From Salinivenus sp. (GTDB lineage Bacteria > Bacteroidota > Rhodothermia > Rhodothermales > Salinibacteraceae), in NCBI GenBank assembly GCA_018609755.1, contig JAHENZ010000140.1:1-45599 (forward strand): a DNA stretch of 45,599 bases. The letters are read 5' to 3'. Below, in pieces: positions 1 to 8,039 of the stretch (positions are counted from its first letter, which is position 1; each line of letters begins with the position of its first letter). The position numbers and the translations under genes are program-made. The notes under the pieces are model-generated. The model searched no databases, had not been told where the DNA came from, and saw nothing but the letters and a program-made list of their open reading frames with translations.

Positions 1-148
1 AAAAAATGAAAGGTAAAAAATACCTAATCTCGTCGGGTTTATGAAATCGACCTTTCGGTTTAGATCTTTCATCAGGGTGTAGAATCGAAATACAGTATCT
101 TTTACAAATCTTGAGAATCATCCAGAAACCCCCCTAGCCTGAGTCTTA

Positions 149-164
149 TACGCACTCCTACGTA
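149..164. promoter_or_regulatory. Candidate NarL-type 7-2-7 response-regulator site A1
   Basis: The sequence reads TACGCACTCCTACGTA: two inverted heptamers around a 2-bp spacer, with TACG at one end and CGTA at the other. NarL, the best-known member of this regulator family, binds inverted heptamers in exactly this 7-2-7 spacing. The centre of this site is 32 bp (about three helical turns) from the next site, so cooperative binding on one face of the DNA is possible. The function is inferred. Confidence 0.45.
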
Positions 165-180
165 ATCCTCGCTGGAGTCA

Positions 181-196
181 TACGCAAAATTGCGTA
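181..196. promoter_or_regulatory. Candidate NarL-type 7-2-7 response-regulator site A2
   Basis: The sequence TACGCAAAATTGCGTA is a perfect 7-bp inverted repeat with a 2-bp spacer. It lies about 140 bp before the start codon of the beta-helix protein gene. It is the best palindrome of the set and shares TACGCAA-AA with the site at 6756-6771 upstream of the second type IX cargo gene. The response regulator at 8040-8717 is the obvious candidate to bind it, but that is inference. Confidence 0.5.
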
Positions 197-337
197 CTCT
201 GGAACCGTCTTTGTCTCCGTTTTCCCGTTGCGATTCGACCAAAGAGGTTTTCGAGCCGCGAAAGAAAAAGTCGAATCCCCGAGGATAGATCCAGAGATCT
301 TCAGTACATCCCTTCACATCTCAGAAGGAACCACGCC

Positions 338-3300
338 ATGCAAATGTTTTCCTCTCCCCAGCGATTTCTTGCTATTGCGGGCCTTCTGGTTGGCTTGATG
401 GCATTCCTGGGAGGTGCTCCAGCATATGCCCAGAGCTGTGACATTTTCGTCGACACCTCGAATGGAGGGACTGGTAGTGGGACCCAGGCGGATCCCTATT
501 CGGACCTCCAGGATGGGCTTGATGACGCTACCGGGGGAGAGGTGGTCTGTGTGGCGGAAGGGACCTACAATCCTCCGAAAAGCAACTCTCCGTTTTCCGT
601 AACAGGAGGATCAACGCTACGCGGTGGGTACCCAAGTGGATTTTCGTCTACCACGCAGGACGTTGACGGCAATCCGACGGTCTTAGACGGGGCGAATGTT
701 CAGCAAGGGTCTTCGGCTAAACGCGTCTTGACGCTCGGGAGCTTTGGGGGCACCACTGTTATTGATGGCTTGACGATCAAAAATGGGGATGGAAATCCCG
801 GAGCTGGGTTCTCACCGGGGGGCTATTTCAGCGACACGGTTACGTTCCGTGACGTCGATTTTGCAAGCAACAATGCGGGGAATGATGATGGAGGAGCCGT
901 TTATTTTGACGGAGACGGTACGCTAAATCTCATCAGGGTGGAATTCAGAAACAATATTTCCGGGCAAGGGGGAGCGCTCTTCGTCACCCCGGATGGTTTC
1001 ACACTGAACATTGAAAACTCAATTTTTGTGGGGAATGAGTCCTCCGGGGGGGGAGGAGCAATAAAGACGGAAGGGGGGACCATCAATATGGAAAACGTCT
1101 TGATGTCCGGAAACCTTGCAGCCGCGAACGGAGGTGGGTTCTACTTTGATTATCCCAATGGTGGGAGTCTGATAAACGTGACCATCACCGGAAATCAGGC
1201 GCAAGGAGAGGGAGGTGGATTCTACGTGGGAACGAACAACCAGATTGCCTTCGACAACTCCATCATCTGGAATAATGCGTCGGGGACTGGCAACGACCAA
1301 GTCGGGATCGACTACGGTGGGTCTAATCTTCTGTACCGGTACAGCGACATTCAGGGGTCGGGGGGGTCCGGGGCGTGGGATAGCTACTATGGTACGGACG
1401 GTGGAAATAACATCGATCTAAATCCGATATTTTTGTCTCCGAAGCAGCCGTCTGATGCACCTACCACTGCTGGCGATTATCGGCTCGGGGCTCGGTCCCC
1501 GGCAGTAGACGCTGGGGATGACAACGCGGTCACCCTCTCCACCGATCTCGACGGTGAGAATCGCATTCAAGATTCGGCCGTCGACATGGGGCCGTATGAG
1601 GGAAGTGAATCCCTCCCCGATCCCGAGATTCTGTACGTGGATCAAGCCACGGGCAGTGATCAAAATGGGGGAACCTCCTGGGACGATGCGGTAGCGACCC
1701 TACAGGCCGCTCTCGATCAGGCCTCTTCGAATACGGAGCTCTGGGTGGCCGATGGGGTGTATTATCCAGATGAAGGCCCGAACGTCTCCAACGGGGACGT
1801 AACTGTCTCTTTCAGCCTCAAGGATCGGGTCAGTATCTACGGAGGATTTGCCGGAAACGAGTCCAGTCGCTCTGAGCGGGATCCGGATGCCAATCTTGTC
1901 GTGCTCAGTGGGGATCTGGATCAGGACGACAATACGAACAGTGATGGCGTTGTGACGTCGCCGTCCGACCAGAACAATGGTTCGAAGAACAACCCGACGA
2001 ACGCCTATCACGTCGTCGACGGGAGCGGGGTTTCTTCTCAAACGGTGGTTGATGGACTGACTATCACAGCGGGTTCGGCTGACGATAAGAAGAACCAAGA
2101 CGAACGGCCCGATGAGGTGGGAGGCGGGGTCTTTATTAACAACGGAAGTCCGAGGCTAGCAGATGTGCGCATCATCGGGAATCGGGCGAAGCTTGATGGA
2201 GGGGGGATTGCGAGCTATGGAGGCGGTGGCCCGGTCGTCAGCGAGTCGGTTGTTGAGTCGAACAACGCTTCCCGGAACGGCGGCGGGATTTACAACGCGG
2301 AGGGGAGCGGGCTTCGGGTGCGATTTATCGTCCTTCGGAGCAACACTGCGACCGATGCGGGAGGAGGCATCTACAACATGGGCTCGAATATTCGGTTCAC
2401 GAATGGGACAGTCGAGGGCAATGAGGCGACCGGAGGATCTAGTCAAGGAGGAGGGTTCTACACCTTCAACTCAAAGGGGTCTACGTTGACCAATCTTCGC
2501 ATTGTAGGGAATCGGGCCGCTGACGGAGGAGCTTGGTTTAGCAGCTATGATACGTATACCGGAACGGCGGTTACGATTGGCAATGCGTCGTTCAGTGGCA
2601 ACTACGCGACAAATCAGGGAGGGGCTATTCGAAGTGAGCAGGAGCCCATCGACTTGCAGAACTCGATCCTTTGGGGGAACGGTCCGGATCAGATTAGTGA
2701 GTGGGGAAATGTAACTGTGACGAACAGCATTGTGGAAGGAGGGTCGAACAGTTCTGATCCCCTCTTCATCAGTGATCCCACACTTGCGAGTAGCAGCCCG
2801 ACTACTGACGGGGACCTCCAGCTACAACCAACCTCTCCGGCCATAGACGCCGGTGATCAAACACTCCTTCCGTCGGATGTCAGTGACATTGATGACGATG
2901 GCGATACAAGTGAACAGTTGCCCCTCGACCTGAAAGGAGCAGAGCGCATCAGGGATAGCGACGTGGACATGGGGGCGTACGAAGGTGGGGGGCTCAGTCT
3001 TGCTGTAGAGGGGAATTACGGCACCGACGGCACTGACGCTGGATGGCGGGACATCGGAGTTCCGGTGGTAGGAGCACAAATGTCCGACATCACTCGGGGG
3101 GATGGAACGCCGATCCGAGACGTGACGCCGAATGTTCTTGTCTGGGAGGATGATACCTCATTGACGCATGGGGCCTACGTGCAAGCTGATAACAGCACCC
3201 CTGTTCCGTTAGGTCGAGGGGTTACAGTGTACCTCCGAGATAAGAAGTCGACACCTGTGGATCCGACGTTTACGTTCGATGTCTCGTCTGGTCTCTCCGT

Positions 3301-4876
3301 AGCGGGAAATCAAGATGTGATCGTCGGAAACGAGCAGGACCCGTCAGGGAATTCCGTGCCGGCTGATGATCCACTCAACACCGGTTCGCAATTCCACTTC
3401 CTGGCAAACCCCTACGGGGTTCCGTACGATTTAGCCTCTCTGGACCTTGTAGGATCTGGATTCTCCAGCGCAGTCCAGATTTGGGACTTGAGCAATGGAA
3501 CGTACACCACATTCAACCCAGCGCTCGAACCAAAGTCAGGAGTTGTTGCATGGCAGGCGTTCTTTATTGAACGAAGCACCCTCGATGCCGGAGCAAAACA
3601 GTTAACATTTCCGAAGGAAGGACGTCTTCCGGACGACTCGAATACGAACGACTACTTCCAATCGACCAAATCATCGGGAGACGCCGATCCGAAGATACTA
3701 GCATTGAACCTGTTTTCTCGATCCAATGAGGGCGACTTCGCAGTCGAAGACAAAGCAGCTCAGGTGATATTTCATCCCGAAGCAGAGAAGGGTTGGGAGG
3801 CATTCGATGCTTCGAAGTGGACGCCGCAGAAACATAGTTACGCGACGATCGGACCTGTGGGGCTAGATCGGGATGGCAGCCCAACGATGAAGGCACAGGA
3901 GTCGCGTCCTCTATCCGAAACTGAGAGCGTAGAAATCCCCTTTGGGTTTAAGACCCATCACTTTTCTGGAGAACTAAAGATTTCGCTCGGGAAACAGGAC
4001 CAATTCCCAAACGCTTGGGAAGTCACACTGGTAGATACGAAGGGTACGGAAGATCAAAGCGACGATGAGAGACACGTGCTGGGATCCAACTCTGAAGGGT
4101 ATCAGTTCGTCGTTGATGGAGCGAGAGAGGAAGCCTCTGGGAGAAAGGACCGAACGAAGGGGGGGCAAAGCGAACATGTTCGAAAGCCGCAACCCCTAGA
4201 GTGGGAGCTCCGCACCTCTTCATCGAGCCGTAAGTCAGATAAGAAGGATGACACCCCTACCGCTCGGTTTCTACTACAGATTGACAAGGGTGCTGCACTC
4301 CCCGTTGAGATGGCTGGCTTTAATGCTACCATTGACCACCGGCAGGCACGTCTGAAGTGGAAAACGGCGTCAGAGACTGACAATGCGGGCTTCTACGTTG
4401 AGCACAAGCAGGTTTCCGATAGTACCTCTTCCAATTCGGAGTGGTCGACTCTAGGGTTTGTCGAAGGGTCAGGCACGACGACGGGCCATGAATCTTATCA
4501 GTACCGGACGGATCGTCTCACACCTGGTCGTCACGTCTTTCGACTTCGGCAAGTGGACACGGATGGAGATGTCCACTTCACTGAGTCTGTGACTCTTAGA
4601 TCGAGGGTGAAATCGACCGTCCTGTCGGGGCCAAGCCCGAATCCTGTTCGGGGCCAAGCCCAATTGACAGTTACGGTTCGCAGAACGCAGGAAGTGACTG
4701 TCCAACTCTACGACGTTCTTGGCCGAAAAGTACGAACGATTACTAGTGAGCGTATTCCTGCACAAGAGCCGCACACGATTCGGCTGCAAGGCCAGGGTCT
4801 TTCCAGCGGAACGTACTTCCTGAGAGTTAAAGGCGATACCTTTCAGCGTACGAGTCGCTTCACGGTTGTACGATAG
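338..4876 (+). CDS. Secreted right-handed beta-helix protein with type IX secretion sorting domain
   Basis: Very large exported or surface protein of 1512 residues. Residues 1-32 form a signal peptide (FLAIAGLLVGLMAFLGGAPA, cleavage likely after AYA). Two parallel beta-helix blocks follow, at roughly 35-420 and 430-890. They are rich in GGA/GGG, N and D, with repeated turns such as NNASRNGGGIYN, and each opens with a YVD/FVD...GT.....DLQ segment and ends with a DAGD...DMGPYEG or DMGAYEG motif. A middle region (about 890-1310) has no clear assignment. Residues around 1315-1420 form an FnIII-like module (LPVEMAGFNA, LKWKTASETDNAGF). The last 80 residues are a type A Por/T9SS sorting domain (PSPNPVRG, YDVLGRKV, LSSGTYFLRV). 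The protein probably crosses the outer membrane through the type IX system and stays on the cell surface. Its ligand or substrate is unknown. The C-terminal third resembles the protein encoded at 5384-6601. Confidence 0.9.
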   Translation: MQMFSSPQRFLAIAGLLVGLMAFLGGAPAYAQSCDIFVDTSNGGTGSGTQADPYSDLQDGLDDATGGEVVCVAEGTYNPPKSNSPFSVTGGSTLRGGYPSGFSSTTQDVDGNPTVLDGANVQQGSSAKRVLTLGSFGGTTVIDGLTIKNGDGNPGAGFSPGGYFSDTVTFRDVDFASNNAGNDDGGAVYFDGDGTLNLIRVEFRNNISGQGGALFVTPDGFTLNIENSIFVGNESSGGGGAIKTEGGTINMENVLMSGNLAAANGGGFYFDYPNGGSLINVTITGNQAQGEGGGFYVGTNNQIAFDNSIIWNNASGTGNDQVGIDYGGSNLLYRYSDIQGSGGSGAWDSYYGTDGGNNIDLNPIFLSPKQPSDAPTTAGDYRLGARSPAVDAGDDNAVTLSTDLDGENRIQDSAVDMGPYEGSESLPDPEILYVDQATGSDQNGGTSWDDAVATLQAALDQASSNTELWVADGVYYPDEGPNVSNGDVTVSFSLKDRVSIYGGFAGNESSRSERDPDANLVVLSGDLDQDDNTNSDGVVTSPSDQNNGSKNNPTNAYHVVDGSGVSSQTVVDGLTITAGSADDKKNQDERPDEVGGGVFINNGSPRLADVRIIGNRAKLDGGGIASYGGGGPVVSESVVESNNASRNGGGIYNAEGSGLRVRFIVLRSNTATDAGGGIYNMGSNIRFTNGTVEGNEATGGSSQGGGFYTFNSKGSTLTNLRIVGNRAADGGAWFSSYDTYTGTAVTIGNASFSGNYATNQGGAIRSEQEPIDLQNSILWGNGPDQISEWGNVTVTNSIVEGGSNSSDPLFISDPTLASSSPTTDGDLQLQPTSPAIDAGDQTLLPSDVSDIDDDGDTSEQLPLDLKGAERIRDSDVDMGAYEGGGLSLAVEGNYGTDGTDAGWRDIGVPVVGAQMSDITRGDGTPIRDVTPNVLVWEDDTSLTHGAYVQADNSTPVPLGRGVTVYLRDKKSTPVDPTFTFDVSSGLSVAGNQDVIVGNEQDPSGNSVPADDPLNTGSQFHFLANPYGVPYDLASLDLVGSGFSSAVQIWDLSNGTYTTFNPALEPKSGVVAWQAFFIERSTLDAGAKQLTFPKEGRLPDDSNTNDYFQSTKSSGDADPKILALNLFSRSNEGDFAVEDKAAQVIFHPEAEKGWEAFDASKWTPQKHSYATIGPVGLDRDGSPTMKAQESRPLSETESVEIPFGFKTHHFSGELKISLGKQDQFPNAWEVTLVDTKGTEDQSDDERHVLGSNSEGYQFVVDGAREEASGRKDRTKGGQSEHVRKPQPLEWELRTSSSSRKSDKKDDTPTARFLLQIDKGAALPVEMAGFNATIDHRQARLKWKTASETDNAGFYVEHKQVSDSTSSNSEWSTLGFVEGSGTTTGHESYQYRTDRLTPGRHVFRLRQVDTDGDVHFTESVTLRSRVKSTVLSGPSPNPVRGQAQLTVTVRRTQEVTVQLYDVLGRKVRTITSERIPAQEPHTIRLQGQGLSSGTYFLRVKGDTFQRTSRFTVVR

Positions 4877-4911
4877 TCGTTTGTCATCTCAACAGGAAGT
4901 ACACCGAAGGT

Positions 4912-5400
4912 ATGGAGCAAAGAAATCTCTTATTAAGATATGTAGCTCCAGATATGGTTAGTCTTGGGAGCCTGGCTCGTCAGGTAAAGAAGTATTGGGA
5001 AAGAACCCTTTCTGTATCAGTTGCAGTCTTCCTTCTATCTGTGGCGCTTGGGGTAGGGGCGACAGATGGTGTCTGCAAAGCGCAAACACATTCCTCCCCA
5101 TACTCTGATCGTAGAGAATTGCGGAAGGAAAATCCTCGCTCTACAGCTCCCTCTCGGATGGAGAATTTACCGGACTGGGCGGAGACTTCTCCTCCAGATG
5201 AATCATTCGACTCTCCAGAACAGGGGGGGTATACTGGGGGACAAGGAGTCAGTACCAAAGGGCACAACGATAAGGATCCTGTACCGGTTGACAGCGGTAT
5301 CATCTGGTTGTTTCTGGCAGGGATTGGGTACGGAGTGATTCGATTGAAGGGAGAAGAGCTAAAGTCTCTTCGGTCGTTCCTGATTACCGGACGTGCATGA
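4912..5400 (+). CDS. Small exported protein with PVDSG-type C-terminal sorting segment
   Basis: 162 residues with no recognised enzymatic domain. A hydrophobic segment at about residues 35-55 (SVAVFLLSVALGVGATDG) looks like a signal or anchor preceded by basic residues. The middle is polar and Ser/Pro-rich (about 60-125). Near the C-terminus, PVPVDSGIIWLFLAGIGYGV followed by RLKGEE matches the style of the PID-type C-terminal sorting segments common in Bacteroidota small proteins: a P-[ILV]-D-[GS]-G motif, a short hydrophobic stretch, then positive charge. The start could instead be the Met at 4954, which would give a shorter N-terminal tail. The gene begins 35 bp after the beta-helix gene, so cotranscription is likely. 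Its last 17 bases overlap the end of the convergent gene at 5384-6601. The function is unknown. Confidence 0.7.
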   Translation: MEQRNLLLRYVAPDMVSLGSLARQVKKYWERTLSVSVAVFLLSVALGVGATDGVCKAQTHSSPYSDRRELRKENPRSTAPSRMENLPDWAETSPPDESFDSPEQGGYTGGQGVSTKGHNDKDPVPVDSGIIWLFLAGIGYGVIRLKGEELKSLRSFLITGRA

Positions 5401-6601
5401 CGCGCTCGGTAGTCGTGAAGGTTTCCCCCTCTACCTGCAGTATGTAACTTCCTGAAGCCAACCGGCGACCGTCGATCTGCGTTTGTGCCTCAGTATTGGC
5501 CTGGAGCTGGATCGGTCCTGTTTCCTTCACCACGCGGCCGAGCATGTCCATCAATCGAACTTGGGCCGTTTGCCGCTTGCGAGCGGTTACAGAAATTGTG
5601 AGCTGGGTCGTGAAGGGATTAGGTGCGGTGGTGAGCTCCATGGTGCCCTTCACGCGCCGAACCACGGTCCGCGCTTCTGAAAGATGGACCGTTCCGTCAT
5701 GGTCGATCTGCTTTAGGCGGAAATGGTGCGTTCCAGAAGGGAGGGAGGAGGTTGTAAATCGGTACTGCTGCGGCTGATCTGTGGTACCTTCTCCCTCCAC
5801 GAACCCCAATTGGGTCCACTGTGATTTGTCCCCGTGGCTTTCCGCTTGGCGGTGCTGGATTGCAAATCCACTGTTGTTTGTTTCCGAGGCTGTCGTCCAG
5901 TTCAAGGAGGTTTTCTCACCATTCAGGCGGGCGGTAAAGGACGATAGCTCTACAGGGAGCGTGGAAGATTTTGGTCCAACCTCTCCAGCCATCGAGACCA
6001 TTGTTGTGTCGGTAGTTGCTTTGGGGCCAGCGTTTGATTTTGATGAGGTGGAGGCCTCCATCTCAAATTCGATGACATCGCTTTTCTCATCAATTACGAA
6101 GGTCGTGTCCAGTGCCTGACTCTTTAGCCGGAGAGACCAGTTCGAGGGTACGGAATACCATCTGTCGACCGTAATTGTATACGTGGCGGCTGGCATGTTC
6201 TTCTGAACGAACTCCACGTCTACAACCTGGATGCTATCCGCATATGGGCGACTCTCCTGTGACTTGAGAACCTCCTCGCCATTTTTTTCTCCTTTAAATG
6301 CCATAATTGCCCACGTGTCGCCCCGCGGGAGCAGTTGCGAAGCGTCGTATGGATCCCAGCCGTCAGTGGCGTCGGAGCGAAAGTATAAGCTGAAAGCTTC
6401 GTCTACGGTGATTTCTCCCCCATATGAGTCCGTAGTCGTCAGGGTTAGGTCTATGTACGCCAGATCAGTGCTTGATTTGGGATTTCGTTGGTCGGCTGTG
6501 GTCGGGGACTCATCGGCAGTATAGGTGAAGGCCTGTGCTGGCGTGAGGAGACCGACGGAAAGGAGGAGAGCCGATATGAGCGCAATAGAAGGGAATCGCA
6601 T
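5384..6601 (-). CDS. Secreted protein with type IX secretion sorting domain
   Basis: 405 residues from the ATG at 6601. A TTG three codons upstream is less likely. Residues 1-25 are a signal peptide (ALISALLLSVGLLTPAQA, cleavage before FTY). The N-terminal domain (about 25-210) contains a SQESRPYAD motif that also occurs, as AQESRPLSE, in the 1512-residue protein. Residues around 215-310 form an FnIII-like module (LPVELSSFTA, NWTTASETNNSGFAIQHRQ). The last 80 residues are a type A T9SS sorting domain (TAPNPFTTQL, MDMLGRVV, LASGSYILQV). The protein is predicted to be exported through the type IX system. It is a shortened paralogue of the C-terminal third of the beta-helix protein and is transcribed towards it. 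A 7-2-7 site lies 155 bp upstream of its start, so the two may be co-regulated. The molecular role is unknown. Confidence 0.87.
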   Translation of the reverse strand: MRFPSIALISALLLSVGLLTPAQAFTYTADESPTTADQRNPKSSTDLAYIDLTLTTTDSYGGEITVDEAFSLYFRSDATDGWDPYDASQLLPRGDTWAIMAFKGEKNGEEVLKSQESRPYADSIQVVDVEFVQKNMPAATYTITVDRWYSVPSNWSLRLKSQALDTTFVIDEKSDVIEFEMEASTSSKSNAGPKATTDTTMVSMAGEVGPKSSTLPVELSSFTARLNGEKTSLNWTTASETNNSGFAIQHRQAESHGDKSQWTQLGFVEGEGTTDQPQQYRFTTSSLPSGTHHFRLKQIDHDGTVHLSEARTVVRRVKGTMELTTAPNPFTTQLTISVTARKRQTAQVRLMDMLGRVVKETGPIQLQANTEAQTQIDGRRLASGSYILQVEGETFTTTERVMHVR

Positions 6602-6978
6602 GGCAATCAACGTTGGTCACATTTCGAGGTGATCGTAAGTCGTCAGCGTTCGATGGACGAAGCCCGAGATGAGCTCGGTTACTGCTTTGTATAGAAGGCC
6701 TGGGCGTTTCCCCCGACGCTATCCTCAATATGAGAACTGTATGTTTCGTGGTCTATACGCAAAATCTCGTAGTTTCGCGAGGAATTGCGTGGATTCCTTT
6801 TATCATTTTCCCCGATCAGAGGCCTTCCGGCGAAATATTGAGTTCGGGGGAGACTCCCTGTGAGCAAAGAAATGGGGCTATTTTGAAATAGGTACAGAGG
6901 GGGCAACAGTGGGGACGTGCTGTCTCCGAGAGAAAAGACCGGTCGGACCCAGGGGGGCGCACCACTCGCACTCGTCGG
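6602..6978. other. Gene-free region upstream of the second type IX cargo gene
   Basis: No credible gene was seen in this 377-bp stretch between two minus-strand genes. It contains the inverted-repeat site at 6756-6771. A weaker half-site arrangement lies at 6776-6791 (TTGCGTG preceded by CGCGAGG and AA), with its centre 20 bp from the first, about two helical turns. Confidence 0.55.
6756..6771. promoter_or_regulatory. Candidate NarL-type 7-2-7 response-regulator site B
   Basis: The sequence TACGCAAAATCTCGTA shares its left heptamer and spacer (TACGCAA-AA) with the perfect site at 181-196. The right heptamer keeps CGTA. It lies about 155 bp upstream of the ATG at 6601, similar to the 140 bp seen for the beta-helix gene. 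That shared position supports a shared regulator. The role is inferred. Confidence 0.45.
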
Positions 6979-7515
6979 CTATGGGGTTCCTCCGTTCGAG
7001 CTGCGGAAGCGGTCCAGGATAGTTCCCCCCAGTACGCGAGGCCACAGGCTCTTGGTCTCCGTCGAGGTCGAGGAGGACGCTGTGGAGGCGTCCGCAGGTT
7101 CAGGGGGACGGTCCGAAGAGGCGGATTTGGGCGTCGGGGGGAGGTCCTGAGAGGCGGTGTCGTCTGTACCCTCCACCTCCGCAATCAGGTCGCGCATCAC
7201 CACGTTGCGCACCACCTGTACGTGCCCCGTGCGGCGAGTAAACCGCGTCCATCGAAGCGGAACGGTAATTCCCCGTGCGCCCCCACCAAATTCAAACGAC
7301 CACTCGAGCTCGGTCTGCTCGGCGTGATACGTTTCGAGGGTGTCAAGCACTTCCGGATCTGTAATCTCAAGGTCGGCCCGTACACCCGTAGCATTGAGGC
7401 CGGAGAGACGCATGAGCTGAACCGTACTGAACCCCAGCTGCCGGACGCTCATCGGGGAGACGTCGTCCGAGGAGGGGCGAAAATGGACGGTGGAAACGAC
7501 GAACATGCGGTGCAT
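6979..7515 (-). CDS. Hypothetical acidic protein
   Basis: About 178 residues from the Met at 7515; a Met at 7506 is equally possible. I do not recognise the family. The N-terminal 110 residues look folded, with alternating hydrophobic and charged segments (VRQLGFSTVQLMRLSG, TELEWSFEFGG, VPLRWTRFTRRTGHVQVV). The C-terminal 65 residues are low-complexity and rich in Ser, Thr, Pro, Asp and Glu, ending in LWPRVLGGTILDRF. No signal peptide or membrane segment is evident, so it is probably cytoplasmic. The codon usage and acidic bias match the neighbours, which supports a real gene. A 7-2-7 site lies about 110 bp upstream, suggesting it shares a regulator with the flanking type IX cargo genes. A PilZ-like or small beta-barrel fold is conceivable, but I see no diagnostic motif. 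Confidence 0.6.
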   Translation of the reverse strand: MHRMFVVSTVHFRPSSDDVSPMSVRQLGFSTVQLMRLSGLNATGVRADLEITDPEVLDTLETYHAEQTELEWSFEFGGGARGITVPLRWTRFTRRTGHVQVVRNVVMRDLIAEVEGTDDTASQDLPPTPKSASSDRPPEPADASTASSSTSTETKSLWPRVLGGTILDRFRSSNGGTP

Positions 7516-7624
7516 AAAACAGGAAGCGTTAGAACAAAAAAGATGGGAGACTCCTCGTGCTATACTCTTGAGTTTTCTCCCCTCCAGGATCAATCAAGAT
7601 GACGGATTGGGACCCCAAAGACCA

Positions 7625-7640
7625 TACGTAAGAGTCCGTA
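7625..7640. promoter_or_regulatory. Candidate NarL-type 7-2-7 response-regulator site C
   Basis: The sequence TACGTAAGAGTCCGTA fits TACG-N8-CGTA with the 7-2-7 geometry. The inner positions differ from the other sites. It lies about 110-120 bp upstream of the acidic hypothetical gene, which reads away from it on the minus strand. Of the exact pattern matches it is the least similar. Confidence 0.35.
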
Positions 7641-7729
7641 ATCTACTTCTCCCTGTATTTAGGCTTAGTAGTGGGGCTGCTACGTATGCAAATGAAATCA
7701 CGACTGGGAGATCCGTCGTGGAGGGAATC

Positions 7730-7902
7730 CTAGTGACCTTGCACAACGACTCTGGCGGTTTCGAGCGCGGCCCCCAGACGCCACAATCGTCCCCGTTTGC
7801 TGGTAGCGGTCGATCCCGAGCATATTCCGCCCAGGAGATACAGACGGAAACAGCGTCACAATATCTGCGAGTTCTCGCGTTTCAGTTGTGCAAGCCCACT
7901 AG
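7730..7902 (+). repeat. MITE-like element, copy 1 (CTAGTG family)
   Basis: This 173-bp non-coding element is bounded by 17-bp imperfect terminal inverted repeats. CTAGTGACCTTGCACAA stands at the left and the complement of CTAGTGGGCTTGCACAA at the right, differing at two positions. A second copy, in the opposite orientation, occupies 30387-30575. By eye about nine in ten positions agree, apart from a 16-bp indel. CTAG termini with a duplicated TA are what an IS630/Tc1-type transposase inserting into CTAG would leave. No transposase of that type is present in the window, so this would be a non-autonomous element. Confidence 0.75.
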
Positions 7903-8028
7903 TGGTGCGTCAAGTTTTCCATGTCGAGTAGAGCCCCGACCAACGAACGGTACTCAGGCCGTTGAAGCCTCATTCAAGCGGGCGTATTCAATTCGGTACC
8001 CGACACCTTCGGCTTGACTGACCACTAG
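7899..8028 (+). repeat. Second CTAGTG-ended short element abutting MITE copy 1
   Basis: A 130-bp stretch begins with CTAGTGGTGCGTCAAG and ends with the complement of CTAGTGGTCAGTCAAG, which are 14/16 identical inverted termini. Its left CTAG is also the right CTAG of the neighbouring MITE, so one element seems to have inserted into the target-like end of the other. It has no coding capacity. It lies just after the stop codon of the response regulator gene. Only one copy was seen, so the call rests on the termini alone. Confidence 0.5.
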
Positions 8029-8039
8029 AATCAATCCGT

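Larger units (their letters stand above)
1..337. other. Gene-free leader upstream of the beta-helix protein gene
   Basis: No convincing gene is visible here. The stretch is AT-richer than the coding DNA and holds two 16-bp inverted-repeat sites (149-164 and 181-196), described separately. A purine-rich GAAGGA lies about 10 bases before the ATG at 338 and may serve as the ribosome binding site. No clear promoter could be assigned. Confidence 0.6.

Noticed and set aside
7490-8017. Plus-strand 175-residue open frame
   Set aside because: It runs through two non-coding mobile-type elements; the same translated stretch reappears in the opposite orientation at 30311-30538, showing that the likeness comes from the repeat and not from a protein.
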